A DNA stretch of 64,000 nucleotides from Dermacentor variabilis (GCF_050947875.1 NC_134577.1:65909639-65973638); one strand, 5' to 3'; positions 12,473 through 25,536 are shown, numbered from the stretch's first letter. Made by a program: numbers and translations. Notes: a model not told the origin generated them from the sequence alone.

Positions 12473-15400
12473 GTTTCAGCTAGGCCCACAACACGGGAGA
12501 ATTAGCCACAAATCTGACAAATTTAATGGAAAGGCGCAATTATCGCCAATATAGTCGAAAAGCAACCACTATACCCCTGTAGAGGATGCACCGCCGTAGC
12601 TAAAGACATGTTGATGCAAAGACGCTGCACGGCACACTTTACGGAAATGAAGTGAGTTCGGTTGGATTTAGCAGAGCTCGCGCACAACAATGGCATCTGG
12701 AAGACGGTTTCAGGTAAGCCAACAACAAGGGAGAATTAATCACAAGTCTGGCCAATTTAATGGAAAGGTGAAATTATCGACAAATTGTCGAAAATCAACC
12801 ACTATATCCCTGTAGAGGATGCACCGCAGTAGCTAAAGACATGTTGATGCAAAGACGCTGCACGGAACACCTTATGGAAATGGAGTGAGTTTGGTTCGAT
12901 TTAGCAGAGCTCACGCACAACAATGGCTTCTGATAGATTGTTTCAGCTAGGCCCACTACAGGGGAGAATTAGTCACAAATCTGGCAAATTTAATGGAAAG
13001 GCGCAATTATCGCCAATATAGTCGAAAATCAACCACCATACCCCTGTAGAGGATGCACCGCCGTAGCTAAAGACATGTTGAGGCAAAGATCCTGCACGGC
13101 ACACTTCATGGAAATGAAGTGAGTACGGTTGTATTTAGCAGAGCTCGCGCACAACAATGGCATCTGGAAGACGGTTTCGGGTAAGCCCACAACAAGGGAG
13201 AATTAATCACAAGTCTGGCCAATTTAATGGAAAGGTGCAATTATCGACAAATTGTCGAAAATCAAGCACTATACCCCTGTAGAGGTTGCACCGCCGTAGC
13301 TAAAGACATGTTGAGGCAAAGACGCTGCACGGCATACTCTATGGAAAAGAAGTGAGTTCGCTTGGATTTAGCAGAGCTCGCGCAAAACAATGGCTTCTGG
13401 GAGACGGTTTCGGCTAGGCCCACAACAAGGGAGAATTAGTCACAAATCTGGCAAATTTAATGGAAAGGCGCAATTATTGCTAATATAGTCGAAAATCAAC
13501 CACTATACCACTGTAGAGGATGCACCGCCGTAGCTAAAGACATGTTGAGGCAAAGAACCTGCACGGCACACTTTATGGAAATGAAGTGAGTTTGGTTGGA
13601 TTTAGCAGAGCTCGCGCACAACAATGGCGTCTGATAGACTGTTTCAGCTAGGCCCACTACAGGGGAGAATTAGTCACAAATCTGGCAAATTTAATGGAAA
13701 GGCGCAATTATCGCCAATATAGTCGAAAATCAACCACCATACCCCTGTAGAGGATGCACCGCCGTAGCTAAAGACATGTTGAGGCAAAGATCCTGCACGG
13801 CACACTTCATGGAAATGAAGTGAGTACGGTTGTATTTAGCAGAGCTCGCGCACAACAATGACATCTGGAAGACGGTTTCGGGTAAGCCCACAACAAGGGA
13901 GAATTAATCACAAGTCTGGCCAATTTAATGGAAAGGTGCAATCATCGACAAATTGTCGAAAATCAAGCACTATACCCCTGTAGAGGATGCACCGCCGTAG
14001 CTAAAGACATGTTGATGCAAAGACGCTGCACGGAACACCCTATGGAAATGAAGTGAGTTCGGTTGGATTTAGCAGAGCTCACGCACAACAATGGCGTCTG
14101 ATAGACTGTTTCAGCTAGGCCCACTACAGGGGAGAGTTAGTCACAAATCTGGCAAACTTAATGGAAAATCGCAATTATCGCCAATATAGTCGAAAATCAA
14201 CCACTATACCCCTGTAGAGGATGCACCGCCGTAGCTAAAGAAATGTTGACGCAAAGACCCTGCACGGCACACTTTATGGAAATGAAGTGAGTTCGGTTGG
14301 ATTTAGCAGAACTCGCGCACAACAATGGCGTCTGGAAGACTGTTTCAGCTAGGCCCACAACAGGGGAGAATTAGCCACAAATCTGGCAAATTTAATGGAA
14401 AGGTGCAATTATCGCCAATATAGTCGAAAATCAACCACCATACCCCTGTAGAGGATGCACCGCCGTAGCTAAAGAAATGTTGAGGCAAAGACGCTGCACG
14501 GCACACTTTATGGAAATGAAGTGAGTTCGGTTGGATTTAGCAGAGCTCGCGCACTACAATGGCGTGTGGAAGACGGTTTCGGCTAGGCCGACAACAAGGG
14601 AGAATTAGTCACAAATTTGGCAAATTCAATGGAAATTCGCAATTATCGCCAACATAGTCGAAAATCAACCCCTATACCCCTGTAGAGGATGCACCGCCGT
14701 AGCTAAAGACATGTTGAGGCAAAGACGCTGCACGGGACACTTTATGGAAATGAAGTGAGTTCGGTTGGATTTAGCAGGGCTCGCGCACCACAACGGCGTC
14801 TGGAAGACGGTTTCGGCTACGCCCACAACAAGGGAGAATTAGTCACAAATCTGACAAATTTAATGGAAAGGCGCAATTATTGCCAATAGAGTCGAAAATC
14901 AACCACTATACCCCTGTAGGGGATGCACCGCCGTAGCTAAAGACATGTTGATGCAAAGACGCTGCACGGCACACTTTATGGAAATGAAGTGAGTTCGGTT
15001 GGATTTAGCAGGGCTCGCGCACCACAACGGCGTCTGGAAGACGGTTTCGGCTAGGCCCACAACAAGGGAAAATTAGTACCAAATCTGGGAAATTTATTGA
15101 AAAGGCGCAATTATCGCCAATATAGTCGAAAAGCAACCACTATACCCCTGTAGAGGATGCACCGCAGTAGCTAAAGGCATGTTGAGGTAAAGACGCTGCA
15201 CGGCACACTTTATGGAAATGAAGTGAGTTCGGTTGGATTAAGCAGAGCTCGCGCACAACAATGGCGTCTGGAAGACTGTTTCAGCTAGGCCCACAACAGG
15301 GGAAAATTAGTCACAAATCTGGCAAATTTAATGGAAAGGCGCAATTATCGGCAATATAGTCGAAAAGCAACCACTATACCCCTGTAGAGGATGCACCGCA

Positions 15401-15519
15401 GTAGCTAAAGACATGTTGAGGCAAAGACGCTGCACGGCACACTTTACGGAAATGAAGTGAGTTCGGTTGGATTTAGCTGAGCTCGCGCACAACAATGGCG
15501 TCTGATAGACTGTTTCAGC
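12473..15519 (+). repeat. 234-bp satellite, array block 2 (13 monomers)
   Basis: The monomer continues in the same orientation and phase after the MITE. The block length, 3,047 bp, equals 13 monomers. Monomers here are more diverse than in block 1. One subtype has the diagnostic TCGACAAATTGTCG at 12,777, 13,245 and 13,948 in place of TCGCCAATATAGTCG. Several monomers carry CACTACAGGGGAG instead of CAACAAGGGAG. Confidence 0.96.
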
Positions 15520-16213
15520 TAAAGCGCCTGCATCCACGCGCCACCGCCGCTTTCTCAAGTAGCGACAACCTTTGTTGCGCGCCGCCTTTTCTCCTCACAC
15601 CAAATCCGGTTCCGTTATTTCCGGTTCCGGCATTTCCGGTTTAAAAATTTCCGGTTCCGGCGTTTCCGCTACCTGGAGTTGCGCTGCGGGAATTTCCGCT
15701 TTGACTGCTGTTAGACGATGGTGAGGCGCCCGCGCGTGCTTAGTAGAGCTGTGGCAGTCACCATAAGAAGAATGCAAAGGAGACAAGCTGTTGTATTCCG
15801 CTGAAGTAGTAGTTCGCGGTCACTGTTTTCCAAATGCACGAAAAACGGCAGTGTTCTCCAAGCGGCCAGGCACTACATTCCACTGTACGTTGTCGCTCGT
15901 GCCCCAACCGGTCGCAGGTTGACGCGAAGCAGCGAACACGAGCAGATTGCTGGTTACAATAGGCGGTGCTTCTTGAAAGGAATCGCATTCACAATTTCAA
16001 TCGCAGCTGGTGCAATTAAAGCCTCTCCTGCGACGCGAAAGTAAACAACGTTAAAAATCAAATTGTCACTTCCACTAGGAACAGGAAGCTGCAGCTACGT
16101 ATGTTCCGCTTGGCGGCGGAAGCTAATGGGGTGAGTCGGAGAGGAGCGTAGAAGAGGAGGGCAAGTTGGCGGTACTTAACCTGGTCGGCGGAAACGTGTA
16201 TGGAGAGGCTTTA
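15520..16213. mobile_element. 694-bp MITE, copy 2 (duplicated with the satellite)
   Basis: It has the same length, termini, flanking GTTTCAGC (15512-15519 and 16214-16221) and near-identical interior as the copy at 11779. It sits exactly 3,741 bp away at the equivalent point of a monomer. An identical site, the same orientation and shared flanking variants show it arose by duplication of an occupied satellite segment, not by a second insertion. Confidence 0.93.
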
Positions 16214-19200
16214 GTTTCAGCTAGGCCCACAACACGGGAGAATTAGCCACAAATCTGGCAAATTTAATGGAAAGGCACAATTATCGGCAATATAGTCGAA
16301 AATCAACCACCATACCCCTGTAGAGGATGCACCGCCGTAGCTAAAGAGATGTTGAGGCAAAGACGCTGCACGGCACACTTTATGGAAATGAAGTGAGTTC
16401 GGTTGGATTTAGCAGAGCTCGCGCACTACAATGGCGTCTGGAAGACGGTTTCGGCTAGGCCCACAACAAGGGAGAGTTAGTCACAAATTTGGCAAATTTA
16501 ATGGAAAGGCGCAATTATCGCCAATATAGTCGAAAATCAACCACTATACCCCTGTAGAGGTTGCACCGCCGTAGCTAAAGACATGTTGAGGCAAAGACGC
16601 TGCACGGCATACTCTATGGAAATGAAGTGAGTTCGCTTGGATTTAGCAGAGCTCGAGCACAACAATGGCTTCTGGGAGACGGTTTCGGCTAGGCCCACAA
16701 CAAGGGAGAATTAGTCACAAATCTGGGAAATTTAATGGAAAGGTGCAATTATCGCCAATATAGTCGAAAATCAACCACTATACCCCTGTAGAGGATGCAC
16801 CGCCGTAGCTAAAGACATGTTGAGGCAAAGACCCTGCACGGCACACTTTATGGAAATGAAGTGAGTACGGTTGGATTTAGCAGAGCTCGCGCACAACAAT
16901 GGCATCTGGAAGACGGTTTCGGGTAAGCCCTCAACAAGGGAGAATTAATCACAAGTCTGGCCAATTTAATGGAAAGGTGAAATTATCGACAAATTGTCGA
17001 AAATCAACCACTATACCCCTGTAGAGGATGCACCGCAGTAGCTAAAGACATGTTGATGCAAAGACGCTGCACGGAACACCTTATGGAAATGGAGTGAGTT
17101 CGGTTCGATTTAGCAGAGCTCACGCACAACAATGGCGTCTGATAGACTGTTTCAGCTAGGCCCACTACAGGGGAGAATTAGTCACAAATCTGGCAAATTT
17201 AATGGAATGGCGCAATTATCGCCAATATAGTCGAAAATCAACCACCATACCCCTGTAGAGGATGCACCGCCGTAGCTAAAGACATGTTGAGGCAAAGATC
17301 CTGCACGGCACACTTCATGGAAATGAAGTGAGTACGGTTGTATTTAGCAGAGTTCGCGCACAACAATGGCATCTGGAAGACGGTTTCGGGTAAGCCCACA
17401 ACAAGGGAGAATTATTCACAAGTCTGGCCAATTTAATGGAAAGGTGCAATTATCGACAAATTGTCGAAAATCAAGCACTATACCCCTGTAGAGGTTGCAG
17501 CGCCGTAGCTAAAGACATGTTGAGGCAAAGACGCTGCACGGCATACTCTATGGAAAAGAAGTGAGTTCGCTTGGATTTAGCAGAGCTCGCGCAAAACAAT
17601 GGCTTCTGGGAGACGGTTTCGGCTAGGCCCACAACAAGGGAGAATTAGTCACAAATCTGGCAAATTTAATGGAAAGGCGCAATTATTGCCAATATAGTCG
17701 AAAATCAACCACTATACCCCTGTAGAGGATGCACCGCCGTAGCTAAAGACATGTTGAGGCAAAGACCCTGCGCGGCACACTTTATGGAAATGAAGTGAGT
17801 TCGGTTGGATTTAGCAGAGCTCGCGCTCCACAATGGCGTCTGGAAGACGGTTTCGGCTAGGCCCACAACAAGGGAAAATTAGTACCAAATCTGGCAAATT
17901 TATTGGAAAGGCGCAATTATCGCCAATATAGTCGAAAAGCAACCACTATACCCTTGTAGAGGATGCACCTCCGTAGCTAAAGACATGTTGAGGCAAAGAC
18001 ACTGCACGGAACACTTTATGGAAATGAAGTGAGTTCGGTTGTATTTAGCAGAGCTCACGCACTACAATGGCGTCTGAGAGACGGTTTCGGCTACGCCCAC
18101 AACTAGGGAGAATTAGTCACAAATCTGACAAATTTAATGGAAAGGCGCAATTATTGCCTATAGAGTCGAAAATCAACCACTATACCCCTGTAGAGGATGC
18201 ACCGCCGTAGCTGAAGGCATGTTGAGGCAAAGACGCTGCACGGCACACTTTATGGAAATGAAGTGAGTTCGGTTGGATTTAGCAGAGCTCGCGCACCACA
18301 ACGGCGTCTGGAAGACGGTTTTGGCTACGCCCACAACAAGGGAGAATTAGTCACAAATCTGACAAATTTAATGGAAAGGCGCAATTATTGCCAATAGAGT
18401 CGAAAATCAACCACTATACTCCTGTAGAGGATGCACCGCCGTAGCTAAAGAAATGTTGACGCAAAGACGCTGCACGGCACACTTTATGGAAATGAAGTGA
18501 GTTCGGTTGGATTTAGCAGGGCTCGCGCACCACAACGGCGTCTGGAAGACGGTTTCGGCTAGTCCCACAACAGGGGAGAATTAGCCACAAATCTGGCAAA
18601 TTTAATGGAAAGGCGCAATTATCGGCAATATAGTCGAAAATCAACCACTATACCCCTGTAGAGGATGCACCGCCGTAGCTAAAGACATGTTGAGGCAAAG
18701 ACGCTGCATGGCACACTTTATGGAAATGAAGTGAGTTCGGTTGGATTTAGCAGAGCTCGCGCAAGACAATAGCGTCTGGAAGACGGTTTTGGCTAGGCCC
18801 ACAACACGAGAAAATTAGTCACAAATCTAGAAAATTTAATGGAAAGGCGCAATTATCGCCAATATAGTCGAAAAGCAACCACTATACCCCTGTAGAGGAT
18901 ACACCGCCGTAGGTAAAGACATGTTGAGGCAAAGACGCTGCACGGCACACTTTATGGAAATGAAGTGAGTTCGGTTGGATTTAGCAGAGCTCACGCACAA
19001 CAATGGCATCTGGATGACGGTTTCGGGTAAGCCCATAACAAGGGAGAATTAGCCAGAAGTCTGGCAAACTTAATGGAAAGGCGCAATTATCGACAATATA
19101 GTCGAAAATCAACCACTATACGCCTGTAGAAGATGCACCGCCGTAGCTAAAGACATGTTGAGGCAAAGACGCTGCACGGCACACTTTATGGAAATGAAGT

Positions 19201-20361
19201 GAGTTCGGTTGGATTTAGCAGAGCTCACGCACAACAATGGCATCTGGAAGACGGTTTTGGCTAGGCCCACAACACGAGAAAATTAGTCACAAATCTAGAA
19301 AATTTAATGGAAAGGCGCAATTATCGCCAATATAGTCGAAAATCAACCACTATACGCCTGTAGAAGATGCACCGCCGTAGCTAAAGACATGTTGAGGCAA
19401 AGACGCTGCACGGCGCACTTTATGGAAATGAAGTGAGTTCGGTTGCGTTTAGCAGAGCTCACGCACAACAACGGCGTCTGGAAGACGGTTTCGGGTAGGC
19501 CCACAACCAGGGAGAATTAGCCACAAGTCTGGCAAATTTAATGGAAAGGCGCAATTATCGCCAATATAGTCGAAAATCAACCACTATACCCCTGTAGAGG
19601 ATGCACCGCCGTAGCTAAAGATATGTTGAGGCAAAGACGCTGCATGGCACACTTTAGGGCAATGAAATGAGTTCGCTTGGACTTAGCAGAGATCGAGCAA
19701 GGGAATGGTGTCTTGAAGAAGGCTTCTGTGGGGCCCACAATAAGTGAGAATTAGTCGCAAATCAGGTTAAGGTATTGTAAATGCGCAATTATCACCAATA
19801 TAGTCGAAATTCAACCACTATACCCCTGTAGAGGGTGCACCGCCATAGATATAGACATGTTGAGGGAAAGACGCTGCACGGCCGACTTTATGTGAATTAA
19901 GGGATTTTGCTTGTATTTAGCAATGCTCACGCAAGGCAAAAGTGTCTGGAAGAAGGCTTCGGCGGGGCCCACAAGAAGGTCTAATTAGTCGCAAATGCGG
20001 TAAAATTAATGGAAGGGCGTCATTATCGCCAATATACTCAAAAATTAACATTGAACTATAGCCATGTAGAGGGTGTACCGCCGTACATATAGACATGTTA
20101 AGGGAAAGCCGCTGCATGACACACTTTATGGAAATTGAGTTAACTTGGATTAATTATAGCTCGTCCGATGCAATGGTGTTTGGAAGGAGGCTTCGCCAGG
20201 GCCCACAAAAAGGGAGAAGTAGTCGCAAATCAGCTAAAATTAACGGTAGGGGTGTAATTATTGCCAATATAGTGAAAAACATACGTTGCACTATGCTCCT
20301 ATAAAGGGTGCACTGCCATAGATATATTTTTGTTTAGGCAAAGCTGCCGTATGGTACATAT
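16214..20361 (+). repeat. 234-bp satellite, array block 3, decaying to the right
   Basis: About 17.7 monomers. The first ones mirror block 2: the subtype reading TGAAATTATCGACAAATTG at 12,770 recurs at 16,979, a 4,209-bp offset, or 3,741 plus two monomers. From about 19,650 rightward, substitutions and small indels rise sharply until only a skeleton of the monomer is recognisable at 20,000-20,361. This is the expected pattern at the edge of an array that is homogenised by unequal exchange in its centre. Confidence 0.93.
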
Positions 20362-21035
20362 TAATGGGTAAGCACTCCTTGGCGAGTACCCCAGAAAAAT
20401 CTCTATCCAGCGAAATGTGTAATGCCTTGTATTTGCACAGAAGTGCGTAATTTGCGAAGGTGAGGCATTTAATCGTTGTAATAGCGTAAATGCAAATGAT
20501 TGGTAGCTCTATAAGCGATAAGAAACGATGGAATAAGAAAATTATCAGGGAGAGTACCTGTAGGGATACATAGTTCTCCATAGAAGATTCATGGGGAAGC
20601 TTATAATAGGGGTGTGTCAAGTGAAACTTGGGGGTGGGCCGGCTTAACATTTTGGGTGGGCTAAATTGGAATTTGAGGGTGGCCCAACTTAAGTTTGGCG
20701 TTGGGCCAACTTGAAATTTGGAGGCGGGACAACTTAAATTGGGGAGGGAGGGGTGTCTACAGAAAGTTAGGGGTGGCCCAACCAAAATTTGGGGGTTAGC
20801 CAGCTGAAGTTTGGGAGTGACCGAATTTGAAACTTGGGAGTGGGAAAACATTAAATTTGGGCGTGGCCCCATTTAAAATTTGACGGTAGGTCAACTTGAA
20901 ATTTAAGTGTGGTCCAACAAATATTTGGGGTTGGACCAACTTAAATTTCAGGGTGTGCCAACCTGACATAAGTGGGTTGGTCAATTGAATTCGGTAGGTT
21001 TGCTTGCGCTAACTTAGACAACTCCAGTGGAGCTT
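20362..21035 (-). mobile_element. dispersed element with internal 23-bp minisatellite, copy 1
   Basis: This segment interrupts a diverged satellite monomer, which resumes near 21,036. On the minus strand it has a tract of about 15 units of a 23-bp repeat built on GTTGGNCCACCCNNAAATTT (20,605-20,990). A module of about 240 bp without repeats follows (20,362-20,600), ending ..GCTTACCCATTAA. A second copy with the same order lies at 35,855-36,287 on the plus strand. No coding capacity is evident; the 193-codon minus frame across it is a by-product of the repeat. The superfamily is unknown. Confidence 0.7.
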
Positions 21036-21250
21036 CTGCATACTTTCCTTTTGTAAGTAAAGCGAGTTCACTTGGACTAAGCAAGGGGTCGCACGAGGAA
21101 AGGGTGTCTGACAGGTGATTTCGGAGGTGCCCACAGGAAGCGAAAATTAGTCGCACAGTAAATAACCTTGATGGTAGGGGCGTGATTATCGCTAATAGAG
21201 CCAAACTTCCGACATTGCACAATAGACTGCACTATCTCCGCCATCGACAC
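21036..21250 (+). repeat. strongly diverged 234-bp satellite monomer
   Basis: Recognisable monomer blocks occur in order: AGCGAGTTCACTTGGACTAAG, a shared GTGTCTG segment, GCCCACAGGAAGCG, AATTAGTCGCA and GGCGTGATTATCGCTAATA. This is the distal continuation of the array beyond the inserted minisatellite element. Confidence 0.7.
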
Positions 21251-22362
21251 ATGTAGTCTCTGGATGTAACTTCGTAAAGCGGAAAGAAAAGACGAGACGG
21301 AAGGAAAAGGATATACACAAGCTCTTACTTCCATCTAAAGCTTTATTTCTGATAGATTAGAATTTATGTATGGATAGCCGTGCACACGAGCGATATTACG
21401 ATCGCGGAAATGACGAACGAAAACGAATAAATAACACGCCAACAAAAACCGCCGCACGCATGAAGACGGCGAAAAAAAAATGGTAAAATTCAAGTAACCT
21501 GCCAGAATCTGGTTGTCAGCAATCGCTCACACGTGTGCCACCTAGGCAGCGTAATTCGTCGTGTTACAAGGCGATAGCACGCTCACGCATGGACGTTCTC
21601 TTACCCCCCTCCCCTAGTATTTCCTGCTAGGCTGCACTTCGCCCTCTTTTTCATAATGTGTGGTGATCCTTATTGGCTGCCAAGCTGCTGAGGGGAAATA
21701 ATCGGAAATAAGTTCCCGGTTGATGTCCTGGCAGTACACAGACTGACGTCCTGGAGCAATTGGGATTGACGCCACGTCAGGTCTGTCGCTCCACAAGGAG
21801 GTTTATGGGCATTACGTAGCACTCGCTAGCTGGCAAGGCGATGAGACAGTAAGAGGTCATGAAAGTTCAACCTGCTAGAGTTCATAAGTACACCGTTTAT
21901 GCTTATTGAGTTTCTTCTGCATTGCTTTTGCATTCTGGTGCATGTGGTGTTTATATTTCTCACCTAAATAAATATTGTTTCGGATGAGGAGCGATAATAC
22001 AGGTGGTCTACGAGAACGATTGTTCAATAGGGAAATCACTGGGTTCTGCACTGAGCGCCCCAAATCCATCGTCCTCTTCCTCTTCGCTTTGGCGCTACTT
22101 TGGCGTTTCATTCAAAGATCTGGCGTCTTCTTCTTCTCGTCCTAATCATGGCGTTACAATATTCTTATTTATTGCTCATATGTTTGTTCGAATAATGTAT
22201 GCACAATAGTACTTTTCCAACCAACTCGCTGGCTCGTGATAGTTTTGTTTTTAGAGTTTCAATGGTACGCCTTAACGCAACTTGCGCAAAAGACCTCAAG
22301 GTACAATAAATGCTGATTATTGTTCGCACCCCTAACGGTTACGCAATCGAGCCATTACTCGC
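21251..22362. other. non-coding DNA between satellite and ABCA pseudo-exon
   Basis: No supported gene or recognised repeat. Confidence 0.35.
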
Positions 22363-22545
22363 CGTGGTAGTCGTTCTGAATGCCTAGAATAGTGAAGGTG
22401 TAATAAGCACCCATGCTGGGCACGACAGAGGAGAGCGTCAGCAGGCGACGGTCCAGCCTCACGAACTCGGTCACTGTGCCCGAGGGTTAGACCGCGTCGG
22501 TGACCCACGCCGGCAGCGCGGCGAACACCACGACTCCAGAGACGG
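22363..22545 (-). pseudogene. ABCA paralog exon fragment with in-frame stop
   Basis: Translated on the minus strand in the correct frame, this segment aligns without gaps over 60 positions to exon 7 of the ABCA gene at 40,430-40,624. Shared blocks include V..ALP.WV, F.V....R....LSS..P and TIL.IQND..G. A TAA stop falls at aligned position 18. The donor that is GT in the intact gene reads GC here (G/GCGAGT, 22362-22357). The end of the homology coincides with the exon boundary, so this is a genomic remnant of an intron-containing paralog, not a processed copy. Other exons of the paralog were not found nearby. Confidence 0.85.
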
Positions 22546-23502
22546 GTCCCCACAACTATGCGCGCTTTTGTGAACGTCGTAAGCTACTGAGTCCAGTTTA
22601 AACAATTATTGCAGATTCTTTACGCTGGTGAGGTATTGCAAGAAACTACTTTCATAGCAGCGGCGGTGATCATGGATGGGAAAGAAAGCGTATAAAGATC
22701 CCACAGGCGATGCATGAACAAGCGTTTGCGAAGCATTTTGTGTTTAACTTCATATCAAGCGTCCTTTGAGGTCCGCAAAGTGTGATCGCGATGAGGCAAC
22801 GCGTCTGTTGAGTCATATTGAGAAATTATCGCCGTGACGCTGTGTGTCGTGCCTTTATAACACTACACTGCGCATAGTGAACTCTGAGATGATCTTATCT
22901 CTAAGCTTCGCCCGCCACTCGCGCCTGAATCCGTTGTTTGATTCGCGGTCGGTCACGGTATTGCTGGCCTTTCGCCATGCGACGAACGGTGAAAGGGAAA
23001 CGAACAAAGAAATTGTGATGGAAAATGACATCGGGACCTCAGTCTCCCTTTAAATAGCTTCCCCGGTTCTCGCTCTGGCCATAGAGGGATGGAGGGTCGG
23101 CTGTCTCTTGACAATGAACTTTGTTTGCCTATGCATGCTTTTCTGCATCTTCAAGCGCTTTGCCTTAACGCTGACTTGTACCGTTCTTACACCGCGGTCA
23201 GACCTAACAGGGCCTTCACCAGGCGACATAGCAAATTTGAGTTACACGCTGGAAGTTATGTGCCCTCTAAAGAGTGTTCTACCGTAAGAATTTATCAGAT
23301 TAGTTCAGTAATAGTAGAGGTAGAAATATTTTAAGTGCCGCGAACCCATGATTTCAGGTGGCGAACGACACCGTGAACATAGACTCTATGTCCAATTGCC
23401 CCCGTCTAGCTTCCTCAAGCGAAATTCCTTCCCGGCGTTGACCCATACCCAATCCGGAGCATCGCGTGACGGAAACGTCACGCACCCAGCCTTATTTTCC
23501 TT
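22546..23502. other. non-coding DNA
   Basis: No supported gene, RNA or repeat. Confidence 0.35.
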
Positions 23503-23523
23503 TCTCTCTCTCTCTCTCTCTCG
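23503..23523 (+). repeat. (TC)n microsatellite
   Basis: About ten uninterrupted TC units. Confidence 0.9.
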
Positions 23524-23706
23524 CGGTTTTGCTCAGTGGCGCACTTCCTGTGACGGTTGTTGCGGCTCCCGGTAGCATTCAGGCCAGGTACGTATCCTCC
23601 AGACTTGGCGCTTTTCCCACAACTTTCGGTAATCTTTCTGTCGTCTGTCGGAGAAAAGCTTCTGAGAAACTGAAGTCTTTTTGTCTGTCTCTTCGACTTT
23701 CGTTTA

Positions 23707-24450
<744 letters not shown>

Positions 24451-24892
24451 TGTGTAGACTGACGGACCCATAGAATAAACACACACGTCGCAAGACCAGT
24501 AACTGGTCACAACAGAATGGTTATATGATTCATAATAACAGCTGTCTACAAAATCGAGCATACCTCACAATACGAAGATGTCAGTTGGAGTTAAGCTTGC
24601 CTAGGCTACTTTTTTTAGGTTATCACTTCGCAACTTTTCTGGTATGAGGTCGTAAATCGGAATTATGCTTGTTGCAGCTTCTATATAATTGATTTCTTTC
24701 CCTCAATCGCAAAACAATTTGTTCACATCCGTCGAGCGGTTGTCTCATGAGCGCAGTTCTCCTATTTTCCATGTAGTTGAATATTTCGGTCGTTTAATAA
24801 ATGGCGTTGGCACTGCAATACCGCATTTGAGGCCTAGACACTAGCCCTTAGCCACAGCGATGCTTGTCGTGTGGTATTTAATTTTAAAGCGC
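24451..24892. other. non-coding DNA
   Basis: Nothing recognised. Confidence 0.35.
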
Positions 24893-25517
24893 AGTTCTTA
24901 GGCGCCGGTTCTTGAGACGACCATCGGCGGCAGCGGCGAACGAACGAGCTCAACATACAAAGATGACAGAGTTAACGCGGAGCTGCAGATGAAGGACGTG
25001 AGCCGCGAACGTCAGACATTAGTGAGAGAGGCCCCTTCAGTAGCGCGCGCGCGAGAAACTGGTTTCATGCGGAGTCCTCCCTCCAAACCTCCCCCCCCCC
25101 CCCCTACCTCGACCACTGGATGAGTACTCGTATCTGGTCTCAGCCGGACCGCTCGTTTCGTACTATCGTCTGCTGGCGTCAGCACTCGCTCGCGCTTTTG
25201 GTTTGCTTGGTTTGGTCTCGTTTGCGCTCCTTTCGATTGTCAGGTTTGCGATTGTTTTGTGATGGGATTGCGCGAGCCCAATTATGTAGTACTTTCTAGA
25301 AGCCAAGCGATACTGGCGATTACGTTGGAACATTCGACAAGTTGTGTATAAAAGCCGACGCGCCTGACCCGCAGATCAAATTTTCGGCGCTTGCCGCGTC
25401 TGCTGCATGTCTCTCTCATATTCTCTGCCTCAGTATATCGCGAAATGGAAACATGTGTGGAGCTGCGCTCAAATTCCGCATTAGGGAGTGTTGTAATCGT
25501 CGGTGAATTTTTTAAGG
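24893..25517 (+). repeat. 620-bp interspersed repeat, copy 1 (LTR-like)
   Basis: It aligns along its length with 27,602-28,181. Shared markers are GAACGAGC, AGATGAAGGACG, CTTCAGT.ACG.GCGCG, CAGCCGGA.CGCTCGTTT, TATCGTCTGCT, TGTGTAGTACTTT (near match here), GCTGCGCTCAAATT and GCATTAGGGAGT. It contains a TATAAAA (25347-25353) followed by GC-rich sequence, as in the promoter of a long terminal repeat. No coding part of a retrovirus-like element adjoins it, so if it is an LTR it is solitary. Confidence 0.6.
25347..25353 (+). promoter_or_regulatory. TATA box candidate in interspersed repeat
   Basis: A perfect TATAAAA within the LTR-like repeat, about 1.66 kb upstream of the ABCA start codon. The second copy of the repeat lacks this stretch. 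Whether it drives any transcript is unknown. Confidence 0.35.
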
Positions 25518-25536
25518 GGAATCAGAACCATTTCTG

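Larger units (their letters stand above)
11779..19260 (+). repeat. 3,741-bp tandem duplication (MITE plus 13 monomers)
   Basis: Unit 1 is 11779-15519. Unit 2 starts at 15520 and can be followed by shared monomer variants, with two additional monomers gained after the second MITE. The right limit of unit 2 is approximate because all flanking sequence is the same satellite. Confidence 0.85.

Noticed and set aside
7617..20361. CRISPR-like direct repeat array
   Set aside because: The 234-bp units are contiguous satellite monomers without spacers, in a eukaryotic context.
20291..20872. 193-codon minus-strand frame
   Set aside because: Produced by the 23-bp minisatellite and its flank; no start context or domain.
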